Part shown: positions 24,516-34,346 of the stretch, one piece after another | How positions within the stretch are numbered: position 1 is the first letter of the stretch | Layout of the letters: each line of letters opens with the position of its first letter | Assembly (NCBI RefSeq): GCF_023073915.1 | Contig: NZ_JADPKK010000019.1 | Location: forward strand, 186,001 to 250,000 | Direction: 5' to 3' | DNA length: 64,000 nt | Source: Bradyrhizobium sp. 149 | GTDB lineage: Bacteria > Pseudomonadota > Alphaproteobacteria > Rhizobiales > Xanthobacteraceae | Notes under the pieces: model-generated | Told to the model about the DNA's origin: nothing | Database searches by the model: none | What the model saw: only the letters and a program-made list of their open reading frames with translations | Translations under genes and position numbers: made by a program

Positions 24516-25394
24516 TCACGCCAGCCCCAGCATCGCGCGTGCTTCGCTGGCAGTCGCGACGTTCGCCCCCAGGCTCTTCAGGATGCCGGCGGCATGCGCG
24601 ACCAGCTCGGCATTGGTCTTCGCCAGCACGCCTTTGGACATATAGAGATTGTCCTCCATGCCGACGCGGACGTGGCCGCCGAGCACATAGGCCTGCGCCA
24701 CCATCGGAAATTCGGCGCGGCCGATACCGAAGCCGGACCAGATCGCACCCGGCGGCAACAGGCTGCGGGCATAGAACATCGTCTCGGGCGTGGCGGAGAA
24801 GCCGTATTTAACGCCGAGCACGAGCGAGAACAGGCCCGGTCCCTTCAACGTGCCGTCGGCGAGGAGGTCGCGGGCGAGATGGCAGTCGCCGGAATCGAAC
24901 AGCTCGATCTCCGGCAGCACGCCGGCCGCCTTCATCCGCTCGGCCATGATGCGGACGTTGCGCGGGGTGTTGATCACGACCTCGCCGCCGGAATTCATGG
25001 TGTTGAGGTCGAGCGTGCAGATGTCGGGCTTGAGCAGCTCGATATGCTCGACGCGCTTTTCGGGCGGAAGCAGCGTGGTGCCGGGCCCGGCGACGCGGGG
25101 ATCCTCGATGGAAGGAACAAACCGTCCGCCGGGGCCGGTCGTCAGGTTGATGACCAGGCTGCTGTTGCGGGCGCGGATCAACTCCACCACCTCGCGATAG
25201 AGGTCGATCGACATCGAAGGTCGCCCCGTCGCGGGATCGCGGACGTGGATATGGGCGATGGCGGCGCCGGCTTCGGCCGCTTCCAGCGCCGACGTCGCGA
25301 TCTGCTCGGGCGTGATCGGCAGATAGGGCGACTGCTCGGGCTTTGTGAGGTTGCCCGTGATGGCGCAGGTGACGATGGTTTTGGTGGGGGTCAT
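24516..25394 (-). CDS. 3-keto-5-aminohexanoate cleavage (BKACE) family protein
   Basis: This 292-residue protein fits the BKACE TIM-barrel family (DUF849). It opens with KTIVTCAITGN and has the metal-site pattern HIHVRDPATGRPS (about residues 48-60), where His48 and His50 bind zinc, then INLTTGPGG (about 79) and LNTMNSGG near 125. Members condense a beta-keto acid with acetyl-CoA to give a CoA ester and acetoacetate-type products. Its neighbours (CoA-transferase, acyl-CoA dehydrogenase) fit. The exact keto acid is unknown. Confidence 0.88.
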   Translation of the reverse strand: MTPTKTIVTCAITGNLTKPEQSPYLPITPEQIATSALEAAEAGAAIAHIHVRDPATGRPSMSIDLYREVVELIRARNSSLVINLTTGPGGRFVPSIEDPRVAGPGTTLLPPEKRVEHIELLKPDICTLDLNTMNSGGEVVINTPRNVRIMAERMKAAGVLPEIELFDSGDCHLARDLLADGTLKGPGLFSLVLGVKYGFSATPETMFYARSLLPPGAIWSGFGIGRAEFPMVAQAYVLGGHVRVGMEDNLYMSKGVLAKTNAELVAHAAGILKSLGANVATASEARAMLGLA

Positions 25395-25425
25395 GCGTGC
25401 CGTCCCTTGCTCGTCTACGAGCCAG

Positions 25426-26655
25426 CTAGATAATACCCTGCTGCTTCAGCGCCTCGATCTTGCCGGCATCATAGCCAAGCTTGCCGCCGAGCACCTCCTG
25501 GGTGTGCTCACCCAGCAGCGGCGGGGCGCGGTAATCCTTGATCGGGGTTTCCGAGAGCGTCAGCGCATTGCGGATCAGCGAAAGATCAGGCTGGAAGGGA
25601 TGGTCGACCTTCACCCGCATGCCACGCGACTGGACGTGCGGATCGGAAAACACCTGCTCGAAATTGTTGATCGGTCCTGACGGCACGCCGGCCTCCGCCA
25701 GCTTGTCCAGCCAGTAGGCCACCGGCTGCTTCAGGAACAGTCCGGCGAAGATCGCCATGATCTCCTTGCCGTGCACGACGCGGTCGTTGTTCTTGATGAA
25801 GCGCTTGTCGCTGGCGAGCTCGGGCTCGCCGAGCACCGCGCAGGTGCGCTGGAACTGGCCGTCATTGCCGACCACCAGCATCAGCTCGCCGTCGGTGCAG
25901 CGGAACACGCCGGCGGGCATGCCGCCATTGCCCCAGGTGCCGCGGCGCGGCGGCGTCTTGCCGTTGACGAGGTAGATCTGCAGCCAGTGCGACAACGATG
26001 CGATGACGGTGTCGAACAGGCAGACGTCGATGTGCTGTCCGACGCCGTCATTGGCGTCGCGATGGTAGAGCGCCGAGAGAATCCCGATCGAGGTGTTCAT
26101 GCCGGTCATGTAGTCGACGATCGACGGGCCGACCTTCATCGGGCCTTCGCCGGGCTCGCCGTCGATATGACCCGTGACGCTCATCAGGCCGCCCATCGCC
26201 TGCAGGATGGCGTCATATCCGGCGCGCGGCGCGTACGGGCCGGTCTGGCCGAAACCGGTCACCGAGCAATAGACGATGCCGGGATTGATCGCCTTGATCG
26301 TCTCGTAGTCGAGGCCGTAGCGCTTGAGATCGCCGACCTTGTAGTTCTCCATGAAGACGTCGACGTCCTTGGCGAGTTCGCGGATGATCGCCTGCCCCTC
26401 GGACTTGGCGATGTTGACCGTGACCGACTTCTTGTTGCGGTTGGCGCAGAGGTAAAACGAGTTGTTGTTGTTGGCCTTGCCCTCGGGGTCGGTCAGGTAA
26501 GGCGGACCGAAGGCGCGCGCGTCGTCGCCGGTGCCCGGCCGCTCGATCTTGATCACCTCCGCGCCGAGATCGCCCAGCATCTGGGCCGACAAGGGCCCGG
26601 CGAGCACGCGGGTGAGGTCAAGGATCTTGATGCCTGAAAGCGGCAGGGCCGACAT
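25426..26655 (-). CDS. CaiB/BaiF CoA-transferase family protein
   Basis: The 409-residue protein is a family III CoA-transferase. It has LDLTRVLAGPLSAQMLGDLG then AEVIKIERPGTGD (residues 11-43), NKKSVTVNI, the catalytic-Asp region (ENYKVGDLKRYGLDYE, about 107) and YDAILQAMGGLMSVTG (about 153). It moves CoA between carboxylic acids, feeding the substrate of the nearby acyl-CoA and BKACE enzymes. I start at ATG 26655; the longer frame upstream is not family-like. It is 32 bases upstream of the BKACE gene. Confidence 0.9.
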   Translation of the reverse strand: MSALPLSGIKILDLTRVLAGPLSAQMLGDLGAEVIKIERPGTGDDARAFGPPYLTDPEGKANNNNSFYLCANRNKKSVTVNIAKSEGQAIIRELAKDVDVFMENYKVGDLKRYGLDYETIKAINPGIVYCSVTGFGQTGPYAPRAGYDAILQAMGGLMSVTGHIDGEPGEGPMKVGPSIVDYMTGMNTSIGILSALYHRDANDGVGQHIDVCLFDTVIASLSHWLQIYLVNGKTPPRRGTWGNGGMPAGVFRCTDGELMLVVGNDGQFQRTCAVLGEPELASDKRFIKNNDRVVHGKEIMAIFAGLFLKQPVAYWLDKLAEAGVPSGPINNFEQVFSDPHVQSRGMRVKVDHPFQPDLSLIRNALTLSETPIKDYRAPPLLGEHTQEVLGGKLGYDAGKIEALKQQGII

Positions 26656-26823
26656 GTCGAATTCCTCCGGGAACTGGATCTTGGCGCGGCGGCGAGATCG
26701 CGGCCGGGCTTCCTGCGGATACACCATTTTGGCGGTCTGAGCACTGCACTGGCGGCATACGTCCATCCGCCGCTCGCCAGCGCAGGTCGCTCCGCGAGGT
26801 CAATTTCCGCGGTGCGAATATTG

Positions 26824-28029
26824 TCAGGTCGCGGCCGCCGCAGCCACCTGCGGCCGCCGGCGGCCGAGCAGGACCAGGATCAGGACCGTGGCGCAGGAGC
26901 AGACGAAGGTGAGACCGAGTGCGCCGCGGCTGCCGAACTGGGTGAGCAGACCGACAAGGAGCGGCGGCGAGACCGCGGATGCAAGATTGAGCGGCAGCGC
27001 GATCATCGACATCGCCTTGGCGAACTCGGCCTGATCGTAGAACACGAGCGGGATCGTCGCCCGCGCCACCGCCATCGCGCCGCTGCCGGCGCCATAGAGC
27101 AGGATGAAGGCCGCAACCGCCCAGGTCGCGCCCTCGCTCATCATCAGCAGCAGCATGGCGACCGGGAGCGCCGTGCCGGCGACGAGCCCGGTCGTGATTC
27201 CGTCCCACCGCCCTCCGCCGAGAAAATCCAGCCCGCGCGCGCTGACCTGGATCACACCCAGCATCGAGCCGAACGCAAGCGCCTGGGCCGGGGCCAGTCC
27301 CTCCGCCCTCAACAACTCGATCATGATCGCGCCTATGCCAAAATTGACGAAGGCATTGAGCGTGATCGCGGCGACGACGAGGCTGAAGGTGCTCTTGGGT
27401 ATGGCAGGCGGCGGCGAAATCTTCACCGGCTCACCGCCACCATCCCCGGCAATCTTTCGGCGCGGTGCGAGGAACGCATAGAGCGGAAGGTTGATCACGA
27501 TCATCATGGCGGCATAGACGAGGCACATCGCGCGCCAGCCGAGCTGACCGCTGAGGAACGAGGTGGTCGGCCAGAAGATGCTGCTCGACAGGCCCGTCAC
27601 CAGCATGAGCGCGCCGATGGCGTGCTTGGCCTGCCGCCCGGCGACCTCGTTCAGCATGATGTAGGCGCCGGTCGAAAGCGTGGCGCTGCCGGCGATGCCG
27701 AGGACGATCCAGGCCGCGAAATAGAGCATCGGCTCGCGCGCGAGGGACAGCAGTATGAAGCCCGGCACGGTGAGGACCGTGCCTGAAATCATGACCTTTC
27801 GTGCGCCGTGCCGCGCAAACGACCTGGCGAGCCAGGGCGCGCACAGCCCCATCGACACATAGAGAACTGACGTCCCGGCGAACACCGCCGGCAGGCTCAT
27901 GCCGAGATCGGCCGCAAGATCGCGTCCGACGATGGCGGGAAGACCTATCGTACCCCACCCAACAAGCTGGGTGACCGCGAGCACCAGCAAGACCCCGATG
28001 AGCCTGCTGTCAGATTTCAGAAACCGCAT
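26824..28029 (-). CDS. MFS transporter
   Basis: This 401-residue protein has about twelve hydrophobic helices with the MFS loop 2-3 motif in degenerate form (APWLARSFARHGARKV, about residues 63-78) and a central cytosolic loop near 195. It resembles the monocarboxylate/oxalate-type MFS group. It lies on the same strand upstream of the CoA-transferase, so import of an organic acid for the cluster is a reasonable inference. The start at 28029 (MRFLKSD) gives a compact N-terminus. Confidence 0.88.
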   Translation of the reverse strand: MRFLKSDSRLIGVLLVLAVTQLVGWGTIGLPAIVGRDLAADLGMSLPAVFAGTSVLYVSMGLCAPWLARSFARHGARKVMISGTVLTVPGFILLSLAREPMLYFAAWIVLGIAGSATLSTGAYIMLNEVAGRQAKHAIGALMLVTGLSSSIFWPTTSFLSGQLGWRAMCLVYAAMMIVINLPLYAFLAPRRKIAGDGGGEPVKISPPPAIPKSTFSLVVAAITLNAFVNFGIGAIMIELLRAEGLAPAQALAFGSMLGVIQVSARGLDFLGGGRWDGITTGLVAGTALPVAMLLLMMSEGATWAVAAFILLYGAGSGAMAVARATIPLVFYDQAEFAKAMSMIALPLNLASAVSPPLLVGLLTQFGSRGALGLTFVCSCATVLILVLLGRRRPQVAAAAAT

Positions 28030-28148
28030 TCCAACGTCGCCTGCCCGCCAGGCGCGGATCACGCCCGTGACGCCAGTCTTACCCTCGGATGCGACGACCG
28101 GGAATGGCGGTTGCGAATGGCACGGCCGCGCCAGCCGGGGGGCTGCCG

Positions 28149-28319
28149 TCAGGCTGTATGGCCGGGATCGACCTGCTTCGGCGTCTTCTTGTCGCGTTGG
28201 GGTGTCATCTTGGCGGGATCCGGCGCATCCGGCACGCCGCGCGGACCGAGCTGATCGCGCTGAATGTCGTCTTCGGAGCGGGAGGGCTCAATGCCGTTCG
28301 GCTCACGGGGCTTGGTCAT
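28149..28319 (-). CDS. 56-residue hydrophilic small protein
   Basis: An ATG at 28319 opens a 56-residue frame (MTKPREPNGIEPSRSEDD...) to a TGA at 28149. The product is Pro/Asp/Lys-rich with no hydrophobic stretch and is likely disordered, ending PKQVDPGHTA. Codon use with G/C third positions supports translation. It sits in a same-strand group with a DUF2188-like protein and a sugar dehydrogenase. I know of similar disordered small proteins in Bradyrhizobium but cannot give a function. Confidence 0.6.
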   Translation of the reverse strand: MTKPREPNGIEPSRSEDDIQRDQLGPRGVPDAPDPAKMTPQRDKKTPKQVDPGHTA

Positions 28320-28355
28320 CGCAGCCTCCTGAATCGTTCTGCTCGGAATATTCCA

Positions 28356-28559
28356 TCAAATGCCGAGCGCGTTCTCGCCGGCTTCGCGGCCGGGGACGCT
28401 GACATGGACTTCGTGTCCCTCGCGAAGCGCCAGCGATGCTGCGGCAACCGCCGACTCGAAGGCGGCTTCCTTGGTGGTGTACCTGTTCCTGACGTCGCCG
28501 TCGTGCAGCACGCCCCATTCGTCCTGCACCGGCACGATAGTGTATTGAGCAAGGCCCAT
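28356..28559 (-). CDS. DUF2188-like small protein
   Basis: The 67-residue protein has the layout of DUF2188: short strands (YTIVPVQDEWGVLHDG), then TTKEAAFESAVAAASLALREGHEVHVSVPG, a helix and a strand. It is probably a small cytosolic alpha-beta protein. DUF2188 proteins often travel with stress-related genes. It starts 25 bases after the dehydrogenase gene start side and shares strand with both neighbours, so a small stress or maintenance role is a guess. Confidence 0.65.
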   Translation of the reverse strand: MGLAQYTIVPVQDEWGVLHDGDVRNRYTTKEAAFESAVAAASLALREGHEVHVSVPGREAGENALGI

Positions 28560-28584
28560 CGTCCAATTCCTCCTGTTCTCAACT

Positions 28585-29919
28585 TTATCGCTGCGTGAGC
28601 TGCGGGTGCGCAGCGATCACCCGCCACACTGTGTTGCCGCTGTCGTCGGCAACCAGCAGCGCGCCGGTCTTGTCGATGGCGACGCCGACGGGACGCCCGC
28701 GCGCCTGGTTGTCGTTGTTGAGGAAGCCGGTGACGACGTCCTGCGGCGGGCCGCTCGGCTTGCCATCCGTGAACGGCACGAAGACCACCTTATAGCCGTT
28801 CAAGACCTGCCTGTTCCAACTGCCGTGCTCGCCGACGAACGCGCCGCCGCGATAGGCGGCCGGCAGACTCGCGCTTGTGTTGAAGGCCATTCCGAGCGGC
28901 GCGACATGCGAGCTCAACGCGTAGTCAGGCACGATCGCCTTGGCAACGAGGTCGGGCCGCTGCGGCTGGACGCGGGGATCGACGTGCTGGCCGTAATAAC
29001 TGTAGGGCCAGCCGTAGAAGCCGCCGTCCTTCACCGATGTCATGTAGTCGGGCACGAGATCGGGACCGAGCTCGTCGCGCTCGTTCACCACCGTCCACAG
29101 CGCCCCGGTCTGCGGCTCGAAGCTGAGGCCGTTGGGATTGCGCAGGCCGCTTGCGAAGATGCGCCAGCGGCCGCTGGCGCGGTCGATCTCGAGGATGGCG
29201 GCGCGATTGTGCTCGGCCTCCATGCCGTTCTCGGTGATGTTGCTGTTGGAGCCGACGCCGGCATAGAGCTTCGAGCCGTCGGGGCTCGCGACCAGGCTCT
29301 TGGTCCAGTGATGGTCGATCGGCCCGCCCGGCAGCGGCGTCAGCACCGTGCCAGGGGCGGTGATCTTGGTATCACCCTCCGTGTAGGGATATCTGACGAT
29401 CGCATCGGTGTTGGCGACATAGAGATCGTTGCCGACGAGCGCGAGGCCGAACGGCGAGTTGAGATGGTCGAGGAAGACGCTTTGCGTGTCGGGCACGCCG
29501 TCGCCATTGCTGTCGCGCAGCAGCGTGATGCGGTTGCTCTCGCCGGTATCGCCGCCGGATGTCGCCCAGGACTCGACGTATCCCATCACGATTTCCTTGG
29601 GCCGCTTGATCGGAGCGCCCTTCGGCGCCTTGGATTCCACCACCAGCACGTCGCCGTTGGGCAGCACATAGATCGAGCGCGGATGCTGCAAGCCCGTCGC
29701 GAAAGCCTTGGCCTGCAAACCCTGCGCAACGGCCGGTGTCTCGTTCTTCTTCCAGCCGATGATGCGAGCGATGTGTATCGGCGGCAGCAGATATTGCTGG
29801 ATGTCGGGAAGCTTCGGGTTGGCGCCGGTTTGCGCCTTCGGATCGCCGCTGCCGTCATTGCACGCGGCCAGGGCCAGCAGCGAAGAGCACAACAGAGCGC
29901 GAGCGATCGAGGATTTCAT
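28585..29919 (-). CDS. PQQ-type sugar dehydrogenase (sorbosone dehydrogenase-like) lipoprotein
   Basis: This 444-residue protein begins with a lipoprotein signal (LLALAAC, lipobox Cys at residue 20). The rest is a six-bladed beta-propeller of the soluble glucose/sorbosone dehydrogenase type: [20 protein letters not shown] (about 74-93), [13 protein letters not shown], and [18 protein letters not shown] near the end. It would oxidise sugars or aldehydes in the periplasm with PQQ. Its start at 29919 overlaps the DUF2231 gene's stop by ATGA, so the two membrane-side genes form one operon. Confidence 0.88.
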   Translation of the reverse strand: MKSSIARALLCSSLLALAACNDGSGDPKAQTGANPKLPDIQQYLLPPIHIARIIGWKKNETPAVAQGLQAKAFATGLQHPRSIYVLPNGDVLVVESKAPKGAPIKRPKEIVMGYVESWATSGGDTGESNRITLLRDSNGDGVPDTQSVFLDHLNSPFGLALVGNDLYVANTDAIVRYPYTEGDTKITAPGTVLTPLPGGPIDHHWTKSLVASPDGSKLYAGVGSNSNITENGMEAEHNRAAILEIDRASGRWRIFASGLRNPNGLSFEPQTGALWTVVNERDELGPDLVPDYMTSVKDGGFYGWPYSYYGQHVDPRVQPQRPDLVAKAIVPDYALSSHVAPLGMAFNTSASLPAAYRGGAFVGEHGSWNRQVLNGYKVVFVPFTDGKPSGPPQDVVTGFLNNDNQARGRPVGVAIDKTGALLVADDSGNTVWRVIAAHPQLTQR

Positions 29920-30368
29920 CGCGCGACTCCCACGCCGTGGCGATACACCATGGCCCAGCCAAGCCAGCCGGTCACGGGCAGGATCAGCACGGTGATCGCC
30001 GAAAGCACAAGCCCCGTCGGCCACACCGAGGTCCAGGCATCACGGCTGTGGATCAGGGCGTTGATGGTGGCCAGGATCAGCGCCACAGCATTGCCGATCA
30101 GGTGGGGCCAGGCCGGCGTCTGTGCCCGCACCAGGCGGTTGCCGAGGAAATCGGTCAAGCCGGCGATCGCCGCCAGCACGCCGAAGATGACGCCGACCAC
30201 CAGAAGCCAGGCCGAAAGGTCCGCCCACATGATCTCGGCACTGACCACGTAGGTTATGTCGGTCAGCAGCGCTCCGATGAAGCACGCGATCGGTATCGGC
30301 ACCAGCATCGGATGAATCGGATGGCCTGCGATTTGCGCCGTGGCGCGCACGCGCACGTCTTCTTGCAC
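29916..30368 (-). CDS. DUF2231 membrane protein
   Basis: This 150-residue protein has [20 protein letters not shown] (from about residue 15), the DUF2231 signature, and four predicted helices. DUF2231 proteins often accompany periplasmic PQQ-type dehydrogenases or cytochromes, suggesting an electron-transfer partner. I choose GTG 30368, which has AAGAGG 7 bases upstream; an ATG at 30422 would add 18 residues without a ribosome site. It overlaps the dehydrogenase gene by 4 bases. Confidence 0.8.
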   Translation of the reverse strand: MQEDVRVRATAQIAGHPIHPMLVPIPIACFIGALLTDITYVVSAEIMWADLSAWLLVVGVIFGVLAAIAGLTDFLGNRLVRAQTPAWPHLIGNAVALILATINALIHSRDAWTSVWPTGLVLSAITVLILPVTGWLGWAMVYRHGVGVAR

Positions 30369-30549
30369 GATTGGCCTCTTGTCAGGTCGCGCCCCTCCCG
30401 GGTGGAGAACACCCGCTTCCAACGAAGGTTCCTGATGCTCCGACCACGGCCCCGCTGTGCCTCAACAGTGCTGCGACGTCCGAGCACTCACGAGGAACCG
30501 CCTCGGGCTCCCGGCCTTGACGTGGATCAGCCCTTCAGGAGACTACGGA

Positions 30550-31413
30550 GTGGACCAGCCTGGCGACGGCGCCTCCTTCAATCCAGCCTCGAAGCTCGAC
30601 GGCGTCTCGCGGCGCCAGACCGAGCAGATCGACTCCCAGAGCCGGCCGAACGCCGCGCTCATCCACGAGACGATCCGCGCCGAGGGTGAGCAGGAACTGG
30701 AGCGGCGATGGTGGGCCATCGTGCTGTCCGGCCTCGCCGCCGGCCTTTCGATGGGATTGTCCCTGATCGTCCAGGGCGAGTTTCACGCGCTGATCTCCGA
30801 CGAGGCCACCCGGCGCCTGGTCGCTCCGCTCGGCTACACGGTCGGTTTCCTGGTCGTTGTGCTGGGACGGCAGCAGCTCTTCACCGAGAACACGCTGACA
30901 CCGATACTGCCGCTGTTGCATAACAGGGATCTCGGCACGCTGGGGAGCGTGATCAAACTGTGGGGCCTGGTCCTCGCCTCCAACATCGCAGGAACCTGGG
31001 CGGTCGGATCCGTGCTCGCGCACACCAGCATCTTCGAACGGCGCATCGTCGACGCCTTCGTCGATCTCAGCCACCACACCATCGAGGGCACGTTCGCGAC
31101 CACCCTCGTCCGGGCGATCTTTGCCGGCTGGCTGATCGCCTTGATGGCGTGGCTTCTGCCTGCCGTGAAGGGATCGCGCGCGCAGATCATCATCATCATG
31201 ACCTATGTGGTCGCACTCGGTGAGTTCGCGCACATCATCGCGGGCTCGGTCGAATGCGCCTTTCTGGTGCAGAGCGGCCGGGCGTCGCTCTCACAATATG
31301 CCTCGGACTTCTTCGTACCGACACTACTCGGGAACATTCTGGGCGGAACGACCCTCGTCGCCCTGCTGAACTACGGACAGGTTGCCGCCGAAATCGACGA
31401 TCACAGGGAATAG
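30550..31413 (+). CDS. formate/nitrite transporter (FNT) family protein
   Basis: The 287-residue protein has a charged N-terminus (residues 1-50) and six hydrophobic helices with the FNT elements GLAAGLSMGLSLI and IVASN-like LVLASNIAGTWAVG (about 140-153), plus TYVVALGEFAHIIAGSVE near 220. It resembles the YfdC group. The GTG at 30550 has AGGAG 8 bases upstream and agrees with the protein's charged start; the longer ATG frame at 30457 lacks a ribosome site. It diverges from the DUF2231/dehydrogenase pair and may move formate, nitrite or a related small anion. Confidence 0.85.
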   Translation: MDQPGDGASFNPASKLDGVSRRQTEQIDSQSRPNAALIHETIRAEGEQELERRWWAIVLSGLAAGLSMGLSLIVQGEFHALISDEATRRLVAPLGYTVGFLVVVLGRQQLFTENTLTPILPLLHNRDLGTLGSVIKLWGLVLASNIAGTWAVGSVLAHTSIFERRIVDAFVDLSHHTIEGTFATTLVRAIFAGWLIALMAWLLPAVKGSRAQIIIIMTYVVALGEFAHIIAGSVECAFLVQSGRASLSQYASDFFVPTLLGNILGGTTLVALLNYGQVAAEIDDHRE

Positions 31414-31503
31414 AGTCGACAAAAGCGGCCGCCCCGACAGGAACGATGGAGGCGAGCCGAGCTTGCCTCAGCAATCAACGTGCGGGGACAAGCAGGATCA
31501 GCC

Positions 31504-31710
31504 ATGAGCATCGATACCAAGAGCCCATTCGACAAGGAGCCGGCCGAAGGATCACGCGACATCATCGATCGCGAACTGCAGCGTGCCGAAGATGCCGCCA
31601 ACAACAAGGTCGATCATCTCCCGGGCGTGAAGGTCAGCGGGCAGCCCCAGGGGGGCGCGGTCGATCGTGCCCGGAAGGAGCGCGAGGAGAAGGATACCAA
31701 GCCGGAATAG
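31504..31710 (+). CDS. 68-residue hydrophilic small protein
   Basis: This 68-residue, very hydrophilic protein (MSIDTKSPFDKEP...) is Asp/Glu/Lys/Arg-rich and probably disordered, with a helix at IIDRELQRAEDAANN. It follows the FNT gene by 90 bases on the same strand and ends 6 bases before the end of the opposing fcl gene. I do not recognise a family; small charged proteins of this kind are often stress-related in rhizobia. Confidence 0.55.
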   Translation: MSIDTKSPFDKEPAEGSRDIIDRELQRAEDAANNKVDHLPGVKVSGQPQGGAVDRARKEREEKDTKPE

Positions 31711-31715
31711 AGACA

Positions 31716-32681
31716 CTAACGTTCGGAGAGCGACCGCGCGGCGAGATACGCCGCATATGCGCGCTTCAAGCCGTCCTCGAGCGATGTCGTCGCGCGCCAG
31801 CCGAGTTTTGCGAGGCGGCTGACGTCGAGCAGCTTGCGCGGCGTGCCGTCGGGCCGCGAGCTGTCGAAACTGATCTCGCCGCTGTAACCGACGATTTCGG
31901 CGACCACGCGGGCGAACTCGGCGATGGTGATGTCCTCTCCGGTGCCGATGTTGACCAATTCGGCACTCGAATAGGTCTTCATCAGGTGCACGCAGGCATC
32001 GGCCATGTCGTCGACATAAAGGAACTCGCGCCGCGGCGTGCCGGTGCCCCAGACCACGACACTCTTGGCGCCCGACACGTTCGCCTCGTGGAACCGGCGG
32101 ATCAGGGCCGCGACCACGTGGCTCATTTCGGGATGATAATTGTCGCCGGGGCCGTAGAGATTGGTCGGCATCACGCTGATGAAGTCGCATCCGTACTGGC
32201 TGCGATAGGCCTCCGCCATCTTGATCCCGGCAATTTTTGCAATGGCATAGGGCTCATTGGTCGGCTCGAGCGGGCCGGTCAACACCGAGTCCTCGCGCAG
32301 AGGCTGCGGTGCCAGCTTCGGGTAGATGCAGGACGAGCCCAGAAACATCAGCTTCTCGGCGCCGTTCTGATGCGCTGCCTGGATCACGTTCGCCGCGATC
32401 GTGATATTGTCGTAGATGAACTCCGCGCGCAGCGTGTTGTTGGCGACGATGCCGCCGACCTTTGCCGCGGCGAGGAAGATCACCTGCGGCCGCGTCTTCG
32501 CGAACCAGTCGAACACCGCTGCCTGGTTGCAGAGATCGACCTCGCGGCGATCCACGGTGACGAGCCTGACGTCCTCCCGTTCGAGCCGGCGCGCAATCGC
32601 GCTGCCGACCATGCCGCGATGGCCGGCGACGTAGACGCTTTTGCCTGTCAGCTCAAACGGTGCGTTTGCCACTGCCCGCAT
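31716..32681 (-). CDS. fcl: GDP-L-fucose synthase
   Basis: The 321-residue protein is an extended SDR with [11 protein letters not shown] (residues 19-29), [10 protein letters not shown] (about 69-78), the catalytic Ser-Ser in GSSCIYP (about 115) and Tyr-xxx-Lys in [10 protein letters not shown] (about 143). These match GDP-L-fucose synthase, which converts GDP-4-keto-6-deoxymannose into GDP-L-fucose. It overlaps the end of gmd by 29 bases in another frame, a coupled pathway operon. The product feeds fucosylated surface polysaccharide or Nod factor. Confidence 0.94.
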   Translation of the reverse strand: MRAVANAPFELTGKSVYVAGHRGMVGSAIARRLEREDVRLVTVDRREVDLCNQAAVFDWFAKTRPQVIFLAAAKVGGIVANNTLRAEFIYDNITIAANVIQAAHQNGAEKLMFLGSSCIYPKLAPQPLREDSVLTGPLEPTNEPYAIAKIAGIKMAEAYRSQYGCDFISVMPTNLYGPGDNYHPEMSHVVAALIRRFHEANVSGAKSVVVWGTGTPRREFLYVDDMADACVHLMKTYSSAELVNIGTGEDITIAEFARVVAEIVGYSGEISFDSSRPDGTPRKLLDVSRLAKLGWRATTSLEDGLKRAYAAYLAARSLSER

Positions 32682-33723
32682 CCCGCTTTGCGTCCGCCAG
32701 ATCGCTCGCCATCATCTCCGCGACGAGCTCTGCAAAGCTCCGCTTCGGCTTCCAGCCAAGCACCTCGCGCGCCTTGCTGGCGTCGCCGACGAGGAGATCG
32801 ACCTCGGTGGGGCGGAAATAGGTCGGATCGATCTTCACGACGGTCTTGCCACTCTTCTCATCGACGCCGGTCTCGTCGACGCCCTCGCCGCGCCATGCGA
32901 TGCGGCGGCCGACATGCGCGAACGCCAGCTCCACCATCTCACGCACCGAACGCGCCTCGCCGGTGGCGAGCACGAAGTCGTCGGGCTTGTCGGCCTGCAG
33001 GATCTTGTGCATGCCCTCGACATAGTCGCGCGCGTGGCCCCAGTCGCGCTTGGCGGAAAGATTGCCGAGATAGAGCGTCTCCTCCAGCCCGACCTCGATG
33101 CGGGCGACGCCGCGCGTGATCTTGCGGGTGACGAAGGTCTCGCCGCGGATCGGGCTCTCGTGGTTGAACAGGATGCCGTTGCTTGCGAACATGCCATAGG
33201 CCTCGCGGTAGTTCACCGTGATCCAGTAGCCGTAGAGCTTTGCCACGCCGTAAGGCGAGCGCGGATAGAACGGCGTGGTCTCCTTCTGCGGGATCTCCTG
33301 CACGAGGCCGTAGAGCTCGGAGGTCGAGGCCTGGTAGAACCGCGTCTCCTTCTCCATACCGAGGATGCGGATCGCTTCCAGCAGGCGCAGCACGCCGATG
33401 GCGTCGGCGTTGGCAGTGTATTCCGGACTCTCGAAGCTGACCGCGACGTGGCTTTGGGCGGCAAGATTGTAGATCTCGGTCGGCCGGATCTGCTGCACCA
33501 GACGGATCAGGTTGGTCGAGTCCGTCATGTCGCCATAGTGCATCAGGAACGGCACGTTGCCGACATGCGGGTCCTGGTAGAGATGATCGACCCGGGCGGT
33601 GTTGAACGAGGACGAGCGCCGCTTGATCCCGTGCACGACATAGCCGAGCGACAGCAGATATTCGGCGAGATAGGCGCCGTCCTGTCCTGTAATGCCGGTG
33701 ATAAGAGCGATCCGCTCAGCCAT
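32653..33723 (-). CDS. gmd: GDP-mannose 4,6-dehydratase
   Basis: This 356-residue extended SDR shows [16 protein letters not shown] (residues 9-24), YNLAAQSHV (about 89-97), the catalytic Thr-Ser-Glu in ASTSELYG (about 128) and [10 protein letters not shown] (about 148-157). It converts GDP-mannose to GDP-4-keto-6-deoxy-mannose, the substrate for the downstream fcl product. The ATG at 33723 is a strong choice because [14 protein letters not shown] is the usual family start. An IS remnant lies directly upstream. Confidence 0.95.
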   Translation of the reverse strand: MAERIALITGITGQDGAYLAEYLLSLGYVVHGIKRRSSSFNTARVDHLYQDPHVGNVPFLMHYGDMTDSTNLIRLVQQIRPTEIYNLAAQSHVAVSFESPEYTANADAIGVLRLLEAIRILGMEKETRFYQASTSELYGLVQEIPQKETTPFYPRSPYGVAKLYGYWITVNYREAYGMFASNGILFNHESPIRGETFVTRKITRGVARIEVGLEETLYLGNLSAKRDWGHARDYVEGMHKILQADKPDDFVLATGEARSVREMVELAFAHVGRRIAWRGEGVDETGVDEKSGKTVVKIDPTYFRPTEVDLLVGDASKAREVLGWKPKRSFAELVAEMMASDLADAKRDAGSGKRTV

Positions 33724-33909
33724 ATCCGCACCTGCTCCAACAGCGCCCGATAAGGCGCCAGCGTCCCGTCCCGGCCGCCGCCCTTCTCTGCCATATTGAC
33801 CGCCGGGGTCAACCCAATATGGCGATGCACCGTTCGAAGGCCGTCGGCCGAACCGCTCGACCCCCACAAATCAGGCCTGGCTCATGAACAAGGGCTGGTT
33901 CGACCAAGG

Positions 33910-34337
33910 ACACCGCCGCGCCAATAGTGTGATGCAGCAGGAACGCTTCGATGTCTTCGTCCGCGAGTTCAATGCCGAACGGCCGCACGAGGCGCTCGAT
34001 ATGAAATGCCCCGCCGAACTCTATGTCGCCTGACCACGCTCTTACGCTGGCTTGCCCGAGTTGATCTATCCATTCCACGATCGCGAACTGCTGGTCACCG
34101 CCTGCGGCCAGCTCTGCCTGCATCGCAAGCGGATCAACGTCTCAACCGTGCTGGCGGGGCAGAAAATCGGCATCAAGGAAGTCGACGACGGCATTTGGCT
34201 CGTCAGCTTCATGCACTATGATCTCGGATACTTCGACCTGGCGCAGAAAACCCTGCAACCCCTCGACAACCCGTTCGGCACGAGGTTGTCACCCATCTCT
34301 TAGGTACGACCTGTTACCGATGTCTCCGGGCCGGACA
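33910..34337 (+). pseudogene. IS481-family transposase remnant with 3' end
   Basis: The DNA encodes the C-terminal part of an IS481-type transposase: QERFDVFVREFNAERPHEAL, then CPAELYVA, an in-frame TGA at 34031-34033, and SYAGLPELIYPFHDREL onward to a TAG at 34303. The rve-domain Glu region (NAERPHEAL) is present, but the N-terminal half with the other acidic residues is missing. The bases after the stop (34304-34337) look like the right terminal repeat ending GGACA. It sits 9 bases from tRNA-Gly and upstream of gmd. It is a dead, 5'-truncated copy. Confidence 0.8.
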
Positions 34338-34346
34338 TGATGGGGA

